NCBI GenBank assembly: GCA_038501625.1
Contig: JAZAYU010000019.1
Span: 8,219,285 to 8,283,284 of the forward strand
From: Corbicula japonica
Taxonomy: Eukaryota; Mollusca; Bivalvia; Venerida; Cyrenidae
DNA length: 64,000 nucleotides
Direction: 5' to 3'
This document shows positions 47,114-57,633 of the stretch, one piece after another; position 1 is the first letter of the stretch, and every line of letters begins with the position of its first letter. The notes beneath the pieces are model-generated. The model was given only the letters and a program-made list of their open reading frames with translations. It did not search any database and was not told the DNA's origin. A program made the position numbers and the translations under genes.

Positions 47114-47288
47114 TGTCACGTAAAGTTACATGGACTTTAAAGTCGCGCCATTATCGGTGTCACGTTAATAAACGTGCAATATTTATTACCATGTTTTGAC
47201 GTCTGCGACGTCACTTGTTTATACTTCCGTAAAGTAAACAGTCAAACAGTTCAGCAGCCTTTCTCTCATTTTTATTGACTACACGACA
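47114..47288 (+). repeat. Putative short LTR of another retrotransposon
   Basis: A 175-bp segment bounded by TGTCACG and CACGACA, with AATAAACGTGC inside as a possible polyadenylation signal. It is followed after three T residues by TGGTGCCGTGAC, a typical LTR-element primer-binding site. No partner LTR seen, so the left limit is inferred from TG...CA ends. Confidence 0.55.
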
Positions 47289-47291
47289 TTT

Positions 47292-47303
47292 TGGTGCCGT
47301 GAC
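47292..47303 (+). other. Putative primer-binding site
   Basis: TGGTGCCGTGAC directly after the putative LTR; it begins with TGG and resembles primer sites of BEL/Pao elements. The complementary tRNA was not determined. Confidence 0.6.
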
Positions 47304-47313
47304 AAAAAAGCAA

Positions 47314-47433
47314 ATGACTACTAAATTCGAAGCCATTCAGCAAGAAAATGTCGACTACGGGGAACTTGAAACGATTTTACAAACACTAAGAGAGAAGCAG
47401 AAGACGATCGCCATAATTCTCGGGGTCGGTTGA
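47314..47433 (+). pseudogene. Start of an LTR-retrotransposon gag, truncated
   Basis: The first ATG after the primer-binding site opens a 39-codon frame beginning MTTKFEAIQQENVDYGELET and continuing with a charged, helical stretch, LQTLREKQKT. This looks like a gag N-terminus. It ends at a TGA, and the sequence after it shows no further gag or pol. Probably the rest of the element was deleted. The BEL/Pao assignment rests on the primer site only. Confidence 0.5.
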
Positions 47434-47970
47434 CAACGTTACACCGGATCCCTTAAAGGTTTACAAACAGAATCGATCAATGTACTCAGCGGCATTTTAC
47501 GTTACGCAGTTTTCTCAAGTAAATTCTTCTTAGAAACTAGCACCCATACATTTCAATTCCATTAGTCAATGCTATTAAATGTTTCTTCCTTTAAAAGGCT
47601 TCAAGTAAACAAAAAGTAAAATCAATAGTAATATCTGTGCCTTCTCTGCTACTTTAAAGGAAAGAGAAATTGTATCATTAAAATAAATTAAGCTGAATTG
47701 AAAAATTAACCGCTTAGAGTAGTTTTCAAAATGAATGCAATGGCTGTGTGTCATAGTTTGTTTGTGCATAGTTTCACACCTATGTGTGTTCTATTACAGC
47801 CTTTTACCAAATATGACAATAATGACGAAAGTTCGGGTGCAATGAAGTACTATGTAAATTATATTAATGCGAAATGAATTGTGATAACATAATTTTACCC
47901 CTCTTACATAATTTTATATGTAATAAATGAGGAAATTCGACAGCGAATCATTGCTTTGAATCAATTTATA
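47434..47970. other. Intergenic DNA, nothing recognised
   Basis: A+T-rich. The 47575-47769 frame has no motif. Confidence 0.4.
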
Positions 47971-48097
47971 GTGTTGGCACAGTAGGTTACAGTGTTGACA
48001 CAGTACATTACAGTGTTAGTACAGTACGTTACATTGTTGGCACAGTACGTTACAGTTTTGGCACAGTACATTACAGTGTTGGCACAGTCATTACAGT
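47971..48097 (+). repeat. 21-bp tandem repeat, about six units
   Basis: GTGTTGGCACAGTACGTTACA recurs with substitutions. The last unit is shortened. A lone similar phrase occurs at about 48802. Confidence 0.92.
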
Positions 48098-48125
48098 TGC
48101 TGTCGATATGTTGGGTTTATATATA

Positions 48126-48152
48126 TTAAGGGCTTACTCTACTCCTCCCCAG
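48126..48152 (+). repeat. Solo end of the TTAA foldback family
   Basis: TTAAGGGCTTACTCTACTCC and TCCCCAG are identical to the left end of the copy at 49117, but the sequence after it is unrelated. The flanking TATAT is also shared. Confidence 0.7.
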
Positions 48153-48307
48153 TCATTAAGTTTCAAATAAATATGCAACAATTTTACAGTTTTACTAACT
48201 AAAATATTACTGAAATCGGAAAAATCTTGAACGAATGTAAATATAATTTTCTAAGTTTGAGGTACGAATAAGAAGAAAATTAATTTCCCTTGTTTTTAAT
48301 GAAGTAA

Positions 48308-48321
48308 CCGCTAGATGGCAG
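48308..48321 (+). promoter_or_regulatory. CTCF-like motif
   Basis: CCGCTAGATGGCAG fits the bilaterian CTCF consensus CCASYAGRKGGCRS at 13 of 14 positions. This is a single match in 64 kb with no binding data, so it may be chance. Confidence 0.25.
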
Positions 48322-49112
48322 TTTTCGCACGAGAGATTCGTGCTGTATATCGCAGGGTTGTCATTCAGCTTTGGGTTACCGAAGTGTACACACTGATTTT
48401 TATATGTATGAAATCTGTTCAGCTTATAGCAAACAAATTCAGTTATTCATGAACTGATTTATGATTTGCGGTGTCATAACATGTATTTGTTAAAGTAATT
48501 TGTACGATATTTGTTGCCAATGATATGTAGAGAAATATATGTATCATTGTTTGGAGAAATCTATGATTTCATTGCAAATGTTATAATTAATAGTTCATTC
48601 GGTATACCCAAGTGCTATCCTAGCGATTTTCCAAATTAAATGTTGAAATTGAATTTGGATCTTGTGTTTTATGTTAATTAAGGTTGCGAAATGGTAATCA
48701 GGGAAATTATAATCCTCAAAGGCAAAAACTTTTGTAACCTGATATAAATAAAATGACATTTTGCTATATCGAGCTTATCAAAAGGTCAAAACTATTTCAC
48801 AGTGTTGGCACCGTATAATAAGGAAAGACAAAAAAATATTTATAATATTTGCAGTATTACATGTAACATATTGATCAAAGAAAAAAGGAATATTTGGCTG
48901 GGTTTCTCGTTTGAAGTCGTATTATCTATAATTTGTTTGAGTATACAACTGAGAGTTTTGTATCATCTGGGAACTTTCGTCTTTGTTTTTTTTTTTTCTT
49001 TCTTTGGTTAAACTTGAATTTACACAGAGAAAGCATTGTTAACAATCACAGAACGTGCGTAAACATCGATATGAGCGTTAAATAAGAATGATCGATATTT
49101 TCTGAATTTATA
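48322..49112. other. Intergenic DNA between two TTAA-family ends
   Basis: A+T-rich. A frame at 48802-49011 ends in a hydrophobic Phe/Val run and has no motif. Nothing else recognised. Confidence 0.45.
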
Positions 49113-49116
49113 TTAA

Positions 49117-49700
49117 GGGCTTACTCTACTCCTCCCCAGCATGTTCATCGATAAAAAGAAAATTATCAAAATCCCAAAAATGGTAAATAAATGAATGTTA
49201 CTTAATTAATGAATCTTTATTTTGCATACAGTAAGACACGTTAGAAAAGTAAAGAAAATAAAAAGTTAGACCTAAAACTTCCTTAAAATACTATTTACAT
49301 AAATTCACAAAAACTAAGCAATACACAACATAATTTTAAATTCCCAGGTGAGTGTAATGATACTTACAAGAAAATGTTGTGTACTTTGTAAAGAACTTTC
49401 AACTACTAAAAGAGAAATCAATGATTGTCATCCGTTTACGCGACCAGGAAGCGTCAAGAAAATTGAAGGTCAAACTCCCTTTTACTAATACAAAATGCAT
49501 CTCATAAAGTTTACATATGTAAGTCATGAGGACACAAGAAATTGTTGTCAGCATCATATTACTCATGTGGGCATTTAAGATGATGTTTTGTGTTGTTAAG
49601 TTTTTGTGAATTTATGTAAATAGAAGTTTAAGGAAATTTAGATCTCGCTATTTTTCTTTACTGTTCTAACGTGTCTTACCATATGCAAAATAAAGATACA
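49117..49700. mobile_element. Second copy of the TTAA foldback element, right end lost
   Basis: It starts after TTAA (49113-49116) with GGGCTTACTCTACTCC and follows the 4596-5297 element through GATAAAAAGAAAATTATCAA, the central CATCCGTTTACGCGACCAGG and into the right arm as far as about 49700. The outer ~100 bp of the right arm and its TTAA are missing. The sequence then changes to an unrelated GTGGTCTTAAA-rich stretch. No coding capacity. Confidence 0.85.
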
Positions 49701-51139
49701 GAAAAACCCCTCCGTATAAAATGTTCCTAAAGTGGTCTTAAAAGCGGGGTGGTCTTAATGTAAAGGTGGAAATAGTGCAATTGTGCAAAGGGGACTTTTT
49801 GCAATCTTGGTCTTAAAGTGGTCTTCATTTCGGCGAAGATTGAATGTAATTAATTAATTGGAAAAAAACTAATTTAACGTAACACCGTATTAAAAAATGT
49901 TGGAGATCAATTGTGTACAGAAAACAAAATATTTCTGGGATTTGCACGTCTTCACTTCTCTGGATAGTTCTCTGATTTAGCTTCCTTACTTACGTTTGAT
50001 GCTTTGCATACTTAAACAAAGAAATGCCAATTTGCATTTATATTTTCACGAGATTGTACCGCATAGTGAACAGAGTCTAGACACAATCAATTAATCATAC
50101 TATTATTATTGATTCAGTTTATGAAAATGAGGCACACATCCATCGCTCACGTACGAAAGATATTCCTTTAAGCAAATACCATTATGAAACTTTGTGCTAA
50201 AACGTATTAATCTGATCTTAGTTGGCAGCGTCTATTGTTTTTCAGTATGCTCTAATTGTATTGTGTAAGTTTGCTATTAAAAGTTTACATGTAAATTTCA
50301 TTCATTCTTGACATCCGGATCATAATGCAACTTTGAGCATTTATCACGATAAATTTAAAAATGAATACTTAGTTCATCGGAAGTAAAAACAAATGCATAT
50401 TACTGACAGGTCTGCTATAGCCCCGAGATAATTACACGAGTAAACTGGTTACATTTTGATCATTTCATCTAAAACGACAGTATGCATATAAAGGTGGACA
50501 TGTAACTTTCATGTTCTGTTTTCAAACAGTTGTAATGATCAGTTGTGTATGGTTCCCGTATAAATAAATGTGTTTTTTCCAACTGACAAAGCAATAGGAT
50601 GAACAGAACAGAATATCATTTGACAAGATATATGATTGTATGAATCTTGTGTACCACAGAACAAGCCGCATCTAATGATAAAACAGGGGAGTTTTCGTTC
50701 AGATTATGGGACAATATCTACAGCTATATTTTCTGGAATTATATAAACATCTAATATTAAACGGGCCGTAATATTTTAGCAAAACATTTTTTTGGAGTAA
50801 TATTTTTAGTCAAGAGTATCGTGTTCAATAACTTTTGATAACAACACCGATTGAATGTACAACTACCACGCAGCACAAACAACGCTTCGGTGATATGTAA
50901 ATAGATGAAAACGGAATAGTGGTACTAAGGTTTGTGATGAATAGCCGTGATGACCTGTCGAAAGGTTTAGATATAAAATAGCTACAGAAAATTGGTGACG
51001 ATTTAAAGCACGGGGCAATTTTATGGAAATCACATCTCATCTGTGTGATGATATTCATCATTAAATTAGATTAGATAGACCTGACTTAGTCAGAAATAAC
51101 TAATTTCAATTTCGGGTAATTTTTATTTAAATGTTTGAT
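49701..51139. other. Intergenic DNA, no gene supported
   Basis: The first 150 bp repeat the phrase GTGGTCTTAA three times. At 50860-50905 an R2 scrap is present. The 50825-51061 frame has no motif. Otherwise A+T-rich. Confidence 0.5.
50860..50905 (+). repeat. R2 repeat scrap
   Basis: CAAACAACGCTTCGGTGATA followed by AAATAGATGAAAACGGAA resembles the first part of R2 at 42676-42722. Confidence 0.45.
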
Positions 51140-51480
51140 AATTAATTTCTGGTTATGCGTAAAACTGTTAAGTTAATTGTTTCATAGCAACACATTATTA
51201 TTTCAAAAGCATTCTAAATCTACTGCGCATGCCTATCGTTGGCAAAACTCCATCTCGCTATCGCATTAGATATGTATTTCCTTTACTTCCCATTCTGTTA
51301 TTTACAATGTGCATGCTTGTTCTTCCTCATGCAAATTTAGACATACAAGATGTCATTTATTTTTTCACAAAAGCTGTTTTACATCTAGTAACGCGCTGGA
51401 TAGTAGTTATTTTAAAGAAAATGTAATTTGCATATAATTGTTATCGAGAAGAAGTTGATTAAAATGCAAAGAAGTATTGA
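51140..51480 (+). repeat. R5 dispersed repeat, copy 2
   Basis: Aligned with 32995-33420 through GGTTATGCGTAAAAC, CTTGTTCTTCCTCATGCAAA and TTAAAGAAAATGTAATTTGC. A 65-codon frame inside it is not preserved in the other copy. Confidence 0.6.
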
Positions 51481-52009
51481 TATTCAGTACAAAAGTTTCC
51501 GATACTTAAAAATTCCAAGAAAATAACAGACGCGAAAAAAAGTCATCTGAAACAGGCCTCATATCACGGCCATATTCAGACTATACAGCAGTCCCATACC
51601 GCTCAAGCTTGAGATACAAATAGACCATACATTAATAATTTGATAAAAAACAACAAAACGGAAAACAAACAAAAAACAACACATACACAAGTAAACACAA
51701 CGTATAATATCTGGTTACGAACACAGAATAAACGCTTTCACTGCGAAAGCGCATCGTATTGATGCAAATATTTGATTAAATTACAAGCGAGACCAACAGT
51801 GCACAAATAGCGGAAACTTTCTGCATGTAAAATTTCAAATACGGCAAAAAAGCCCGTTTGCACCAGAACTTTGAAATTCGTGTACGGTATATCTAATATG
51901 TTTTAATAAATAAATTTAACAAACAATTATCTACTATATGTTGCTCACGCTTTGCTGTTCTCATTTCGTTTGAGAAGCGAATGCTTATCGGACGTAAGTT
52001 GGAAATATA
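51481..52009. other. Intergenic DNA, nothing recognised
   Basis: A+T-rich with an A/C-rich run (51640-51705). No gene seen. Confidence 0.45.
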
Positions 52010-52195
52010 AAAAGGGGATCTATGCATATCAGGAATAATTACAAAACAAACTGAAATGAAAACCTCGAGGTTTACCTACATGGAACGGTTATTGGCAAAG
52101 ATGTTGTTATTGGGTTTTAAACCAGATTCTTTGGTGCAACAAGCTTATTCTTTCCTTGTGAGTCCTCATATGATCAAACAAGTGCAAAATGTCTT
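52010..52195 (-). repeat. R1 repeat, diverged copy
   Basis: ATGCATATCAGGAATAATTA, CTCGAGGTTTACCTACATGG and GGGTTTTAAACCAGATTCT follow R1 at 3908-4115, with an internal deletion. The outer end is present. Confidence 0.65.
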
Positions 52196-52254
52196 CTTGA
52201 ATTCAACATACACGATTTAAGGTAAAGTGAAAAATATTATAATGAACGTATTAA

Positions 52255-52680
52255 TAATTAAGGATTAAATCGATACTTGGTGGTTTTCATTTGGATATGG
52301 AAAACAGTTGGGTTGTTTAAAGTTTGTGAAGACCAAATAGCGCCATGCGTACTTTAAACAATCCAGCTGTTTTTCATACCAAAATGAAAACAATCAAATA
52401 TCGCTTCACTCCTTATATTTACAGATTTGCTGTTGGAACAGCCACGTTGACGACAAAGTGAGTGACGGCATGCTTTTTCGCACCAACTCGTGGATAAACG
52501 TGCGTGCTCGGCTATGTCACACGTCCAAACATTGTGCAAACGTCTGGGTAAGTTGTGAACTGTAATTCTGTAGCCAAGCCTTTTAAAGTAATATATACAT
52601 CACAATGTTTACTATTAGAAATTATGATTCGTTAGATGAATAAGACTTCATCGTAGGGGACGAAGACGGAAATCGCCACT
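52255..52680. repeat. R3 dispersed repeat, copy 2, with palindromic head
   Basis: The first 140 bp (52267-52406) fold into a hairpin with ~54-bp arms: AACAGTTGGGTTGTTTAAAG is mirrored by CTTTAAACAATCCAGCTGTT. The remainder matches 12930-13210. Confidence 0.7.
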
Positions 52681-53729
52681 GTCTACAACAATGATTGAAT
52701 AGATTCTAAATGACATTTAATTTTGGATTACATTTACTTCGTAAATAATGGTTTTGGGAGTTTATGGATGTGATCCTCGTAGAAATTTAACATTTTAGTA
52801 CTCTTAATTTTATATAACGCGTAGGTTGTTTGGAAGAGTCTACACACGCAATATCATCGAATAACACAAATGTTATCCATTATTTAATGTCATTTAGAAT
52901 CAATATTACAATCATTGTTGTAGACAGTGACGATTTCCGGGGTTAGAAAATTTTCGAAGAATAGATAGTTTTAAAAATATAATAAAAAGATGATAAACTT
53001 TCTCGTATTTGACCTCTTTTCTTTACTTCGCATAAAATTAACTATAATTATACTATAATACAATTTTAAAATGAAATCCTGCTGTAAAACATAGGCCTTG
53101 AGCAACGACGTTCAAACAACGTCTTTATAATCCATTTTCATAACAATTAGGTTGATAATTAAATGAAAGAAAAATGTACACATTTTCCTTAAAGGCAAAA
53201 ACATTAGCGTCTTCCGTAATTTAGTGCAATAAAATAGTTTCATAACTCTGGCGCACATATATTTCAAGGCAGTTCCTGAGGATTCTGTTATTATACAAAT
53301 GTCAATGCTCTATAAGAAAGATTTAATACAAATTATTTTACTAACTCGCTCACTAAATAAACAAGCATGAACAACTAAACGACCAAATTCATAAAACACA
53401 TATTTATTAGGGAGATAACAAATTCAGAATTGTATCAACGAGATCAAATATCTTCAATAATTAAATATGAGACTGGTAAATGTAATTACATATATTGAAT
53501 TGGAGATATATGTTGAGTTGACATATGTTGAATTGGAGATATATGGCCACCAGACGAAATGGTTCGCCAAGTTCCCTACTAGTGAGGCTATAGCTGAACC
53601 ATGAAATTCCATCGGCCTGGAGGCCGATCCCGGTATATTAAACTATCTTAGATAATGCAAGATGCCCTTATTTGGCTGCCGTAACAATTTCTAAGTTACT
53701 CGGGCTCCATGTCTCATTGACATGAAATG
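52681..53729. other. Intergenic DNA, nothing coding
   Basis: A+T-rich. A short duplication TTGAATTGGAGATATATG occurs near 53495 and 53529. A perfect 8-bp-arm hairpin, ATCGGCCTGGAGGCCGAT, lies at 53611-53628. Confidence 0.5.
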
Positions 53730-54030
53730 CTCACTGCGATACGAAACCACTGCAATAGACCACACGGCCACTACGCAACACCTGTGATACGCAATACCTG
53801 CCACACGCAATACGCAACACCTGCAGAACACAACACCTGCAATACACCTACACCACACGCCAATACGCAACACCTGCGATACGTATCACCTGCAATACAA
53901 ATATATACCATACGGGCCACACGGTCGATACGCAACACCTGCAATACGCAATACCTGCAATACCTTTGGTATACGCAACACTAGCAGTCCGCAGTTCCAT
54001 GCAATCCGCATGCATCAATAAGCAATACCG
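53730..54030 (+). repeat. Degenerate ~15-16-bp C/A-rich tandem repeat
   Basis: Many imperfect copies of ATACGCAACACCTGCA. Translations of either strand (for example 53727-53984, 53848-54105) are repetitive by-products. It lies just beyond the 3' side of the recombinase retroelement. Confidence 0.85.
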
Positions 54031-54300
54031 AAAGGCCAGCCAAAAATTTAGGGGATACACGGGAGACGCCAAGTACCTATACTGTGCGAGCGAAACCCTG
54101 GCCACTAAATTATATCTCTACAATTTTGAATTTTGAAAGCAGCCATTTCCTATATAAGACTCAAACTGTTGCACATCAGCGATTTTATGTAATATAGTAT
54201 TTGCAAAGACCCAAATTATGGTTTGCCTCTCTCACCCTAGATTTCCGGAAGGACTTTTGTAGTGAGAGGGAAACATTATACGGGATCGACCTTCCAGACC
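54031..54300. other. Region between the tandem repeat and the retroelement
   Basis: It may contain the 3' terminal repeats of the retroelement, since DIRS/Ngaro elements have inverted or split direct repeats. I could not pair it with sequence upstream of gag. An inverted CTCTCAC/GTGAGAG pair spans about 54236-54276. Confidence 0.4.
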
Positions 54301-54352
54301 GCTAGAATTTCCGCCACAATAAATTCGCAGAATTTATCCTCCCAATTCTAGC
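54301..54352. repeat. Nested hairpin at the end of the hydrolase frame
   Basis: The outer arms GCTAGAATT (54301-54309) and AATTCTAGC (54344-54352) are perfect. Inside, ATAAATTC (54319-54326) and GAATTTAT (54330-54337) form a second perfect stem with a GCA loop. The structure overlaps the stop codon at 54348-54350 of the last frame. Confidence 0.85.
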
Positions 54353-54960
54353 CCCTTAAATATTTATGGTGCTTAACGTAATATATCAAGCAAACATTAT
54401 TGTCAAGACACATTTCTAATCCTACATCGGAAAGATGTACCCCGTCTGCTCTATAAAATCCGGCAGTAGTATAGTCAATTTCTGCTGAAAGACATCTTCC
54501 TCTAATATTGCTCATCACTGCCTTTTTACCAAACCCATTTACTCTCCTAGGTTTTCGTTCCATTACAACATTAATTTTTCGCCACTGCCCCGCCATACCC
54601 TGCGCTGAAGAATATCGCACCATACCAAAATTGTTTCGCTACAAGTATTGAAAACATATTCTACCTCTTTATTAATGACACGTTTAAGTTTAAACAAACT
54701 TGACGTATTAAGGTCATTTCCCCCAAGATGTAACAAAATAACCTTGGGTTGTACGGGGTTAAATAAAAACTCCCGTTGCAAATTGTGGTGAAAATCACCC
54801 CACCTCATACCACGGATGCCCTTCCATCATATTGACAAATTACCCGGGAGTCTGAGGTTTGCTTTCCCTGTGTCAACCGCACGTTTGCCTGCCCAATACA
54901 GAAGCGAATCACCCATCATCCAAATATCTAAAAAAAAAATATAATGAACATAAACTACAT
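54348..54960 (-). pseudogene. SGNH-hydrolase (GDSL-like) domain of the retroelement
   Basis: Block I reads WMMGDSLLYWAG (nucleophile Ser), block III LLHLGGNDL (Gly and Asn), and block V ADGVHLSDVG (Asp and His), so the Ser, Gly, Asn and His positions that name the family are all kept. The pieces lie in two frames: a TGA at 54827-54829 interrupts the first frame after NLRLPGNLSI, and a frameshift near 54580 joins it to the last block. SGNH domains are esterases; in Ngaro-type elements such a domain has been reported, as I recall, with unknown role. Confidence 0.8.
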
Positions 54961-54987
54961 TTCTTAACTCAAGTACTCTAAACACTT

Positions 54988-55940
54988 TTATTGGCGGATG
55001 TATAACTGGCAAGCATTTGACTTCCAACGACCCATTTTTTGAATTACCTCCATACTCACACCATCAGCGGCTAACTGTGTCGCTCTGCCAATTCCAAAAA
55101 TATTTGATCGATATTGAGAACCAGATAAATTCGCTCTCCTTACCGATTTTGCCAATACACCTGCAAATTGTGTTCTCTTTAACGGGCTACCGTCTGCATG
55201 TATAAACAAGTATGACGGACCGATTGGTCGAATTGTACAGTATCGATGTAAGCAACAGACTGGACACCATTCTGATTCCTTCTCACAAGGAATAATGAGA
55301 GTCACCGGCAAACCAACTTGGCATGTTTTCGATACCCTGATTGCCACTCACTTTAAGAGCCGACGATTTGCTGACAAACGAAATATCAGTTATTTTAAGT
55401 GGTCGTTCATGATGCATCAATGTTGTATAGACAAGTTCACTGACCCTAAACAAGCCAAAATATGCCAATATAAAAACTGCTTTAAACATAGTGGTCTCGT
55501 AGTAATCCCAGCATACGTCTGCAAGTTGACCGCGAAAAACCAGTAAATCATGATGAAGAATAGGTTTTCTAAGATCAATTGATTTTCTCAGTCTGGAGCA
55601 TCCATCCAACAATTTTTTGACAATGAAAATCTGTGTTGGATCGTACCAGTTATGAATTTTATGTTAATAAGCCAAGCCACCTAGGTATGTACGAAATGTG
55701 GACGGCGAAAAACCTTTTCTCAAAACAGTACGTAATAAATAATAGTATGTGCTGGACCGCTGCCGGCCAACAATCCGGCATGTTATATTGGGCTCTAAAA
55801 TGACAGAATGTGGACAAGGCCTGCTGATATGCAAGTATTGTGTTCGGAGCCTGACTACCAGCTAATAACTTTGGGATTCTACTTTGAAGACATTCCAAAG
55901 ATGGGGCGGAACTTGATCTGGCTGAATCTCGGCGTCGGGC
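54988..55940 (-). pseudogene. Tyrosine recombinase of the retroelement, inactivated
   Basis: The N-terminal SAM-like part reads LLAGSQAPNTILAYQQAL (about 55870-55800), then a frameshift near 55715 and a TAA near 55662. The catalytic part has box-I Arg in LAYFGLFRVSEL (R56 of the 55283-55612 frame), a frameshift near 55340, and box II. There the usual HxFR is replaced by NIFG (N82 and G85 of the 54988-55347 frame), so two catalytic residues are lost. MGRWKS and the nucleophile Tyr in LYIR (Y116) are kept. The enzyme would join cDNA circles into DNA in active relatives. Confidence 0.88.
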
Positions 55941-57633
55941 GCTAACTCGCGGAACCTGCAAAACTGAAGCCGAGACAAAGAGTCACAAATAGCGTTATGG
56001 GCCCCGGGAATATGGGCCGATCGTACAACAATATTGTTTTTAAGCACAACACCGTGAGTTTACGAAGCAAAATCATCACTTTCTCAGACTTCGACGTCAT
56101 TGAATTTATTATGTGGACTACCGCTTGATTATCACAATTGAACCTAATCTTTTTGTTTTGTAGTGACGCGCTCCAAATGTGAATTGCCACAACAATGGGA
56201 AACAACTCCAGTACAGTTATGTCATCAGAAACACCATTTGCTCGCCACTCATGTGGCCAGGCCGCGGCACACCATTTGCCCCTAAAATAACAACCAAAAC
56301 CGTATGTACCGACTGCGTCAGTATATAACTCACAATCAGCATTAGACACCCAGAACCTAACATGGAACACTGTCACTCCGTTATAATTAGAAAAGAAATC
56401 AAGCCACATTCTTAAATCAGCCTTTATTGGATTTGTCACGCGTAAGTGATGGTACGGCTTGTTTAAACCACACGTTGCGTTAATCAATCGCCTACAGAAT
56501 GGCCTACCTGGATAAATGACCCGACAGGCAAAATTAAGCACACCAATCAGACTCTGCATTGCTTTAAGCGTTACCTTTTCTTTTCGTAAAACATTTTCAA
56601 TTTTATCAACAATATCCCGAATTTTTTCCCGAGGCATCCTAACCTCCATTTTAAGAGAATCTAACTCAAGACCTAAGAAACATAAGACCGTTTTCGGCCC
56701 TTCTGTTTTGTCAATCGCTATTGGTACGTTCAACATTTGTAACACTTCTTCCAGAGTTGTTTTAACATGAAGGCACGATTCGAGAGTTCGATTCCCGCCA
56801 AAATAATCATCCAGGTAGTGCAATATTTGCCCCATTGTAATTCTACGTTTAACACAGAATTCGATGAAACTTGCAAATTTTTCAAATGTACTACAACTTA
56901 TCGAGCAACCGAAAGGCATGCATTTATCAACATAGTACTTCCCTTCGAACTTGATTCCAAGCTGATCGAAGTCGATTGGATGCACCGGAAGTAAACGAAA
57001 TGCGCTCTTTATATCTGTTTTGAACAAAAAACAACCTTTACCCAGGTCTTGGAGCATATGAACTGCATCATCGAATTTTGAATATTGTACTGAGCAAAGC
57101 TTAGGGTCTATAAAATCATTGACTGACCGTCCCTCTGGGTATGACAGATGATGTATTAACCGATATTCACCTTCTGTTTTCTTCGGGACCAAACCAATAG
57201 GCGATACACGTAATGTATTAATTGGAATTTGTTCAAACGGGCCTGCTACCCGTTTTTCCTGAATTTCTTTAGATATCTTATTCCGAACAATGTCTGGGAA
57301 ATTGTTTGCAGACCGCAGATTTTTAAATTCTACATGACTACGCGGGCCAGTATAATGCAACGGAAATCCTACCGTGAAACCCGCTAACAACGTATCTCGT
57401 TCACAATGATTGTAAAAACTAAGCTCACATTCTAGGTCCGAAAAATTGATCGGAGTAGATGCAATGCAAGAAAGGTCATATTTCATAACAACCTCGCTGA
57501 CGTTTGTACTTGAAATGTTAATATTGATGACGTCATTATTATGATTTGGGTGCGAAATTTCTTGTCGATCCGAAACCCCTGTAACCGCCTCGTTTGAAAC
57601 GAAAAGAGTTGAATCCACGGGGGCGAAATCCAC
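55870..57633 (-). pseudogene. Reverse transcriptase and RNase H of the retroelement
   Basis: The 563-codon frame carries VSPIGLVPKKTEGEYRLIHH, FKTDIKSAFR (205-213), MPFGCSIS and the catalytic YLDD at 273-276. The RNase H part has LYTDAVG (D439), LELFP (E476) and CDNQAV (D501). Near 56045 a frameshift moves the conserved HIPGAHNAICDSLSR and LAPDAEIQP motifs into the frame at 55862-56047. The first ATG (57633) lies 95 bp inside gag in another frame, suggesting expression by frameshift or re-initiation. All RT and RNase H catalytic residues remain. Confidence 0.92.
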
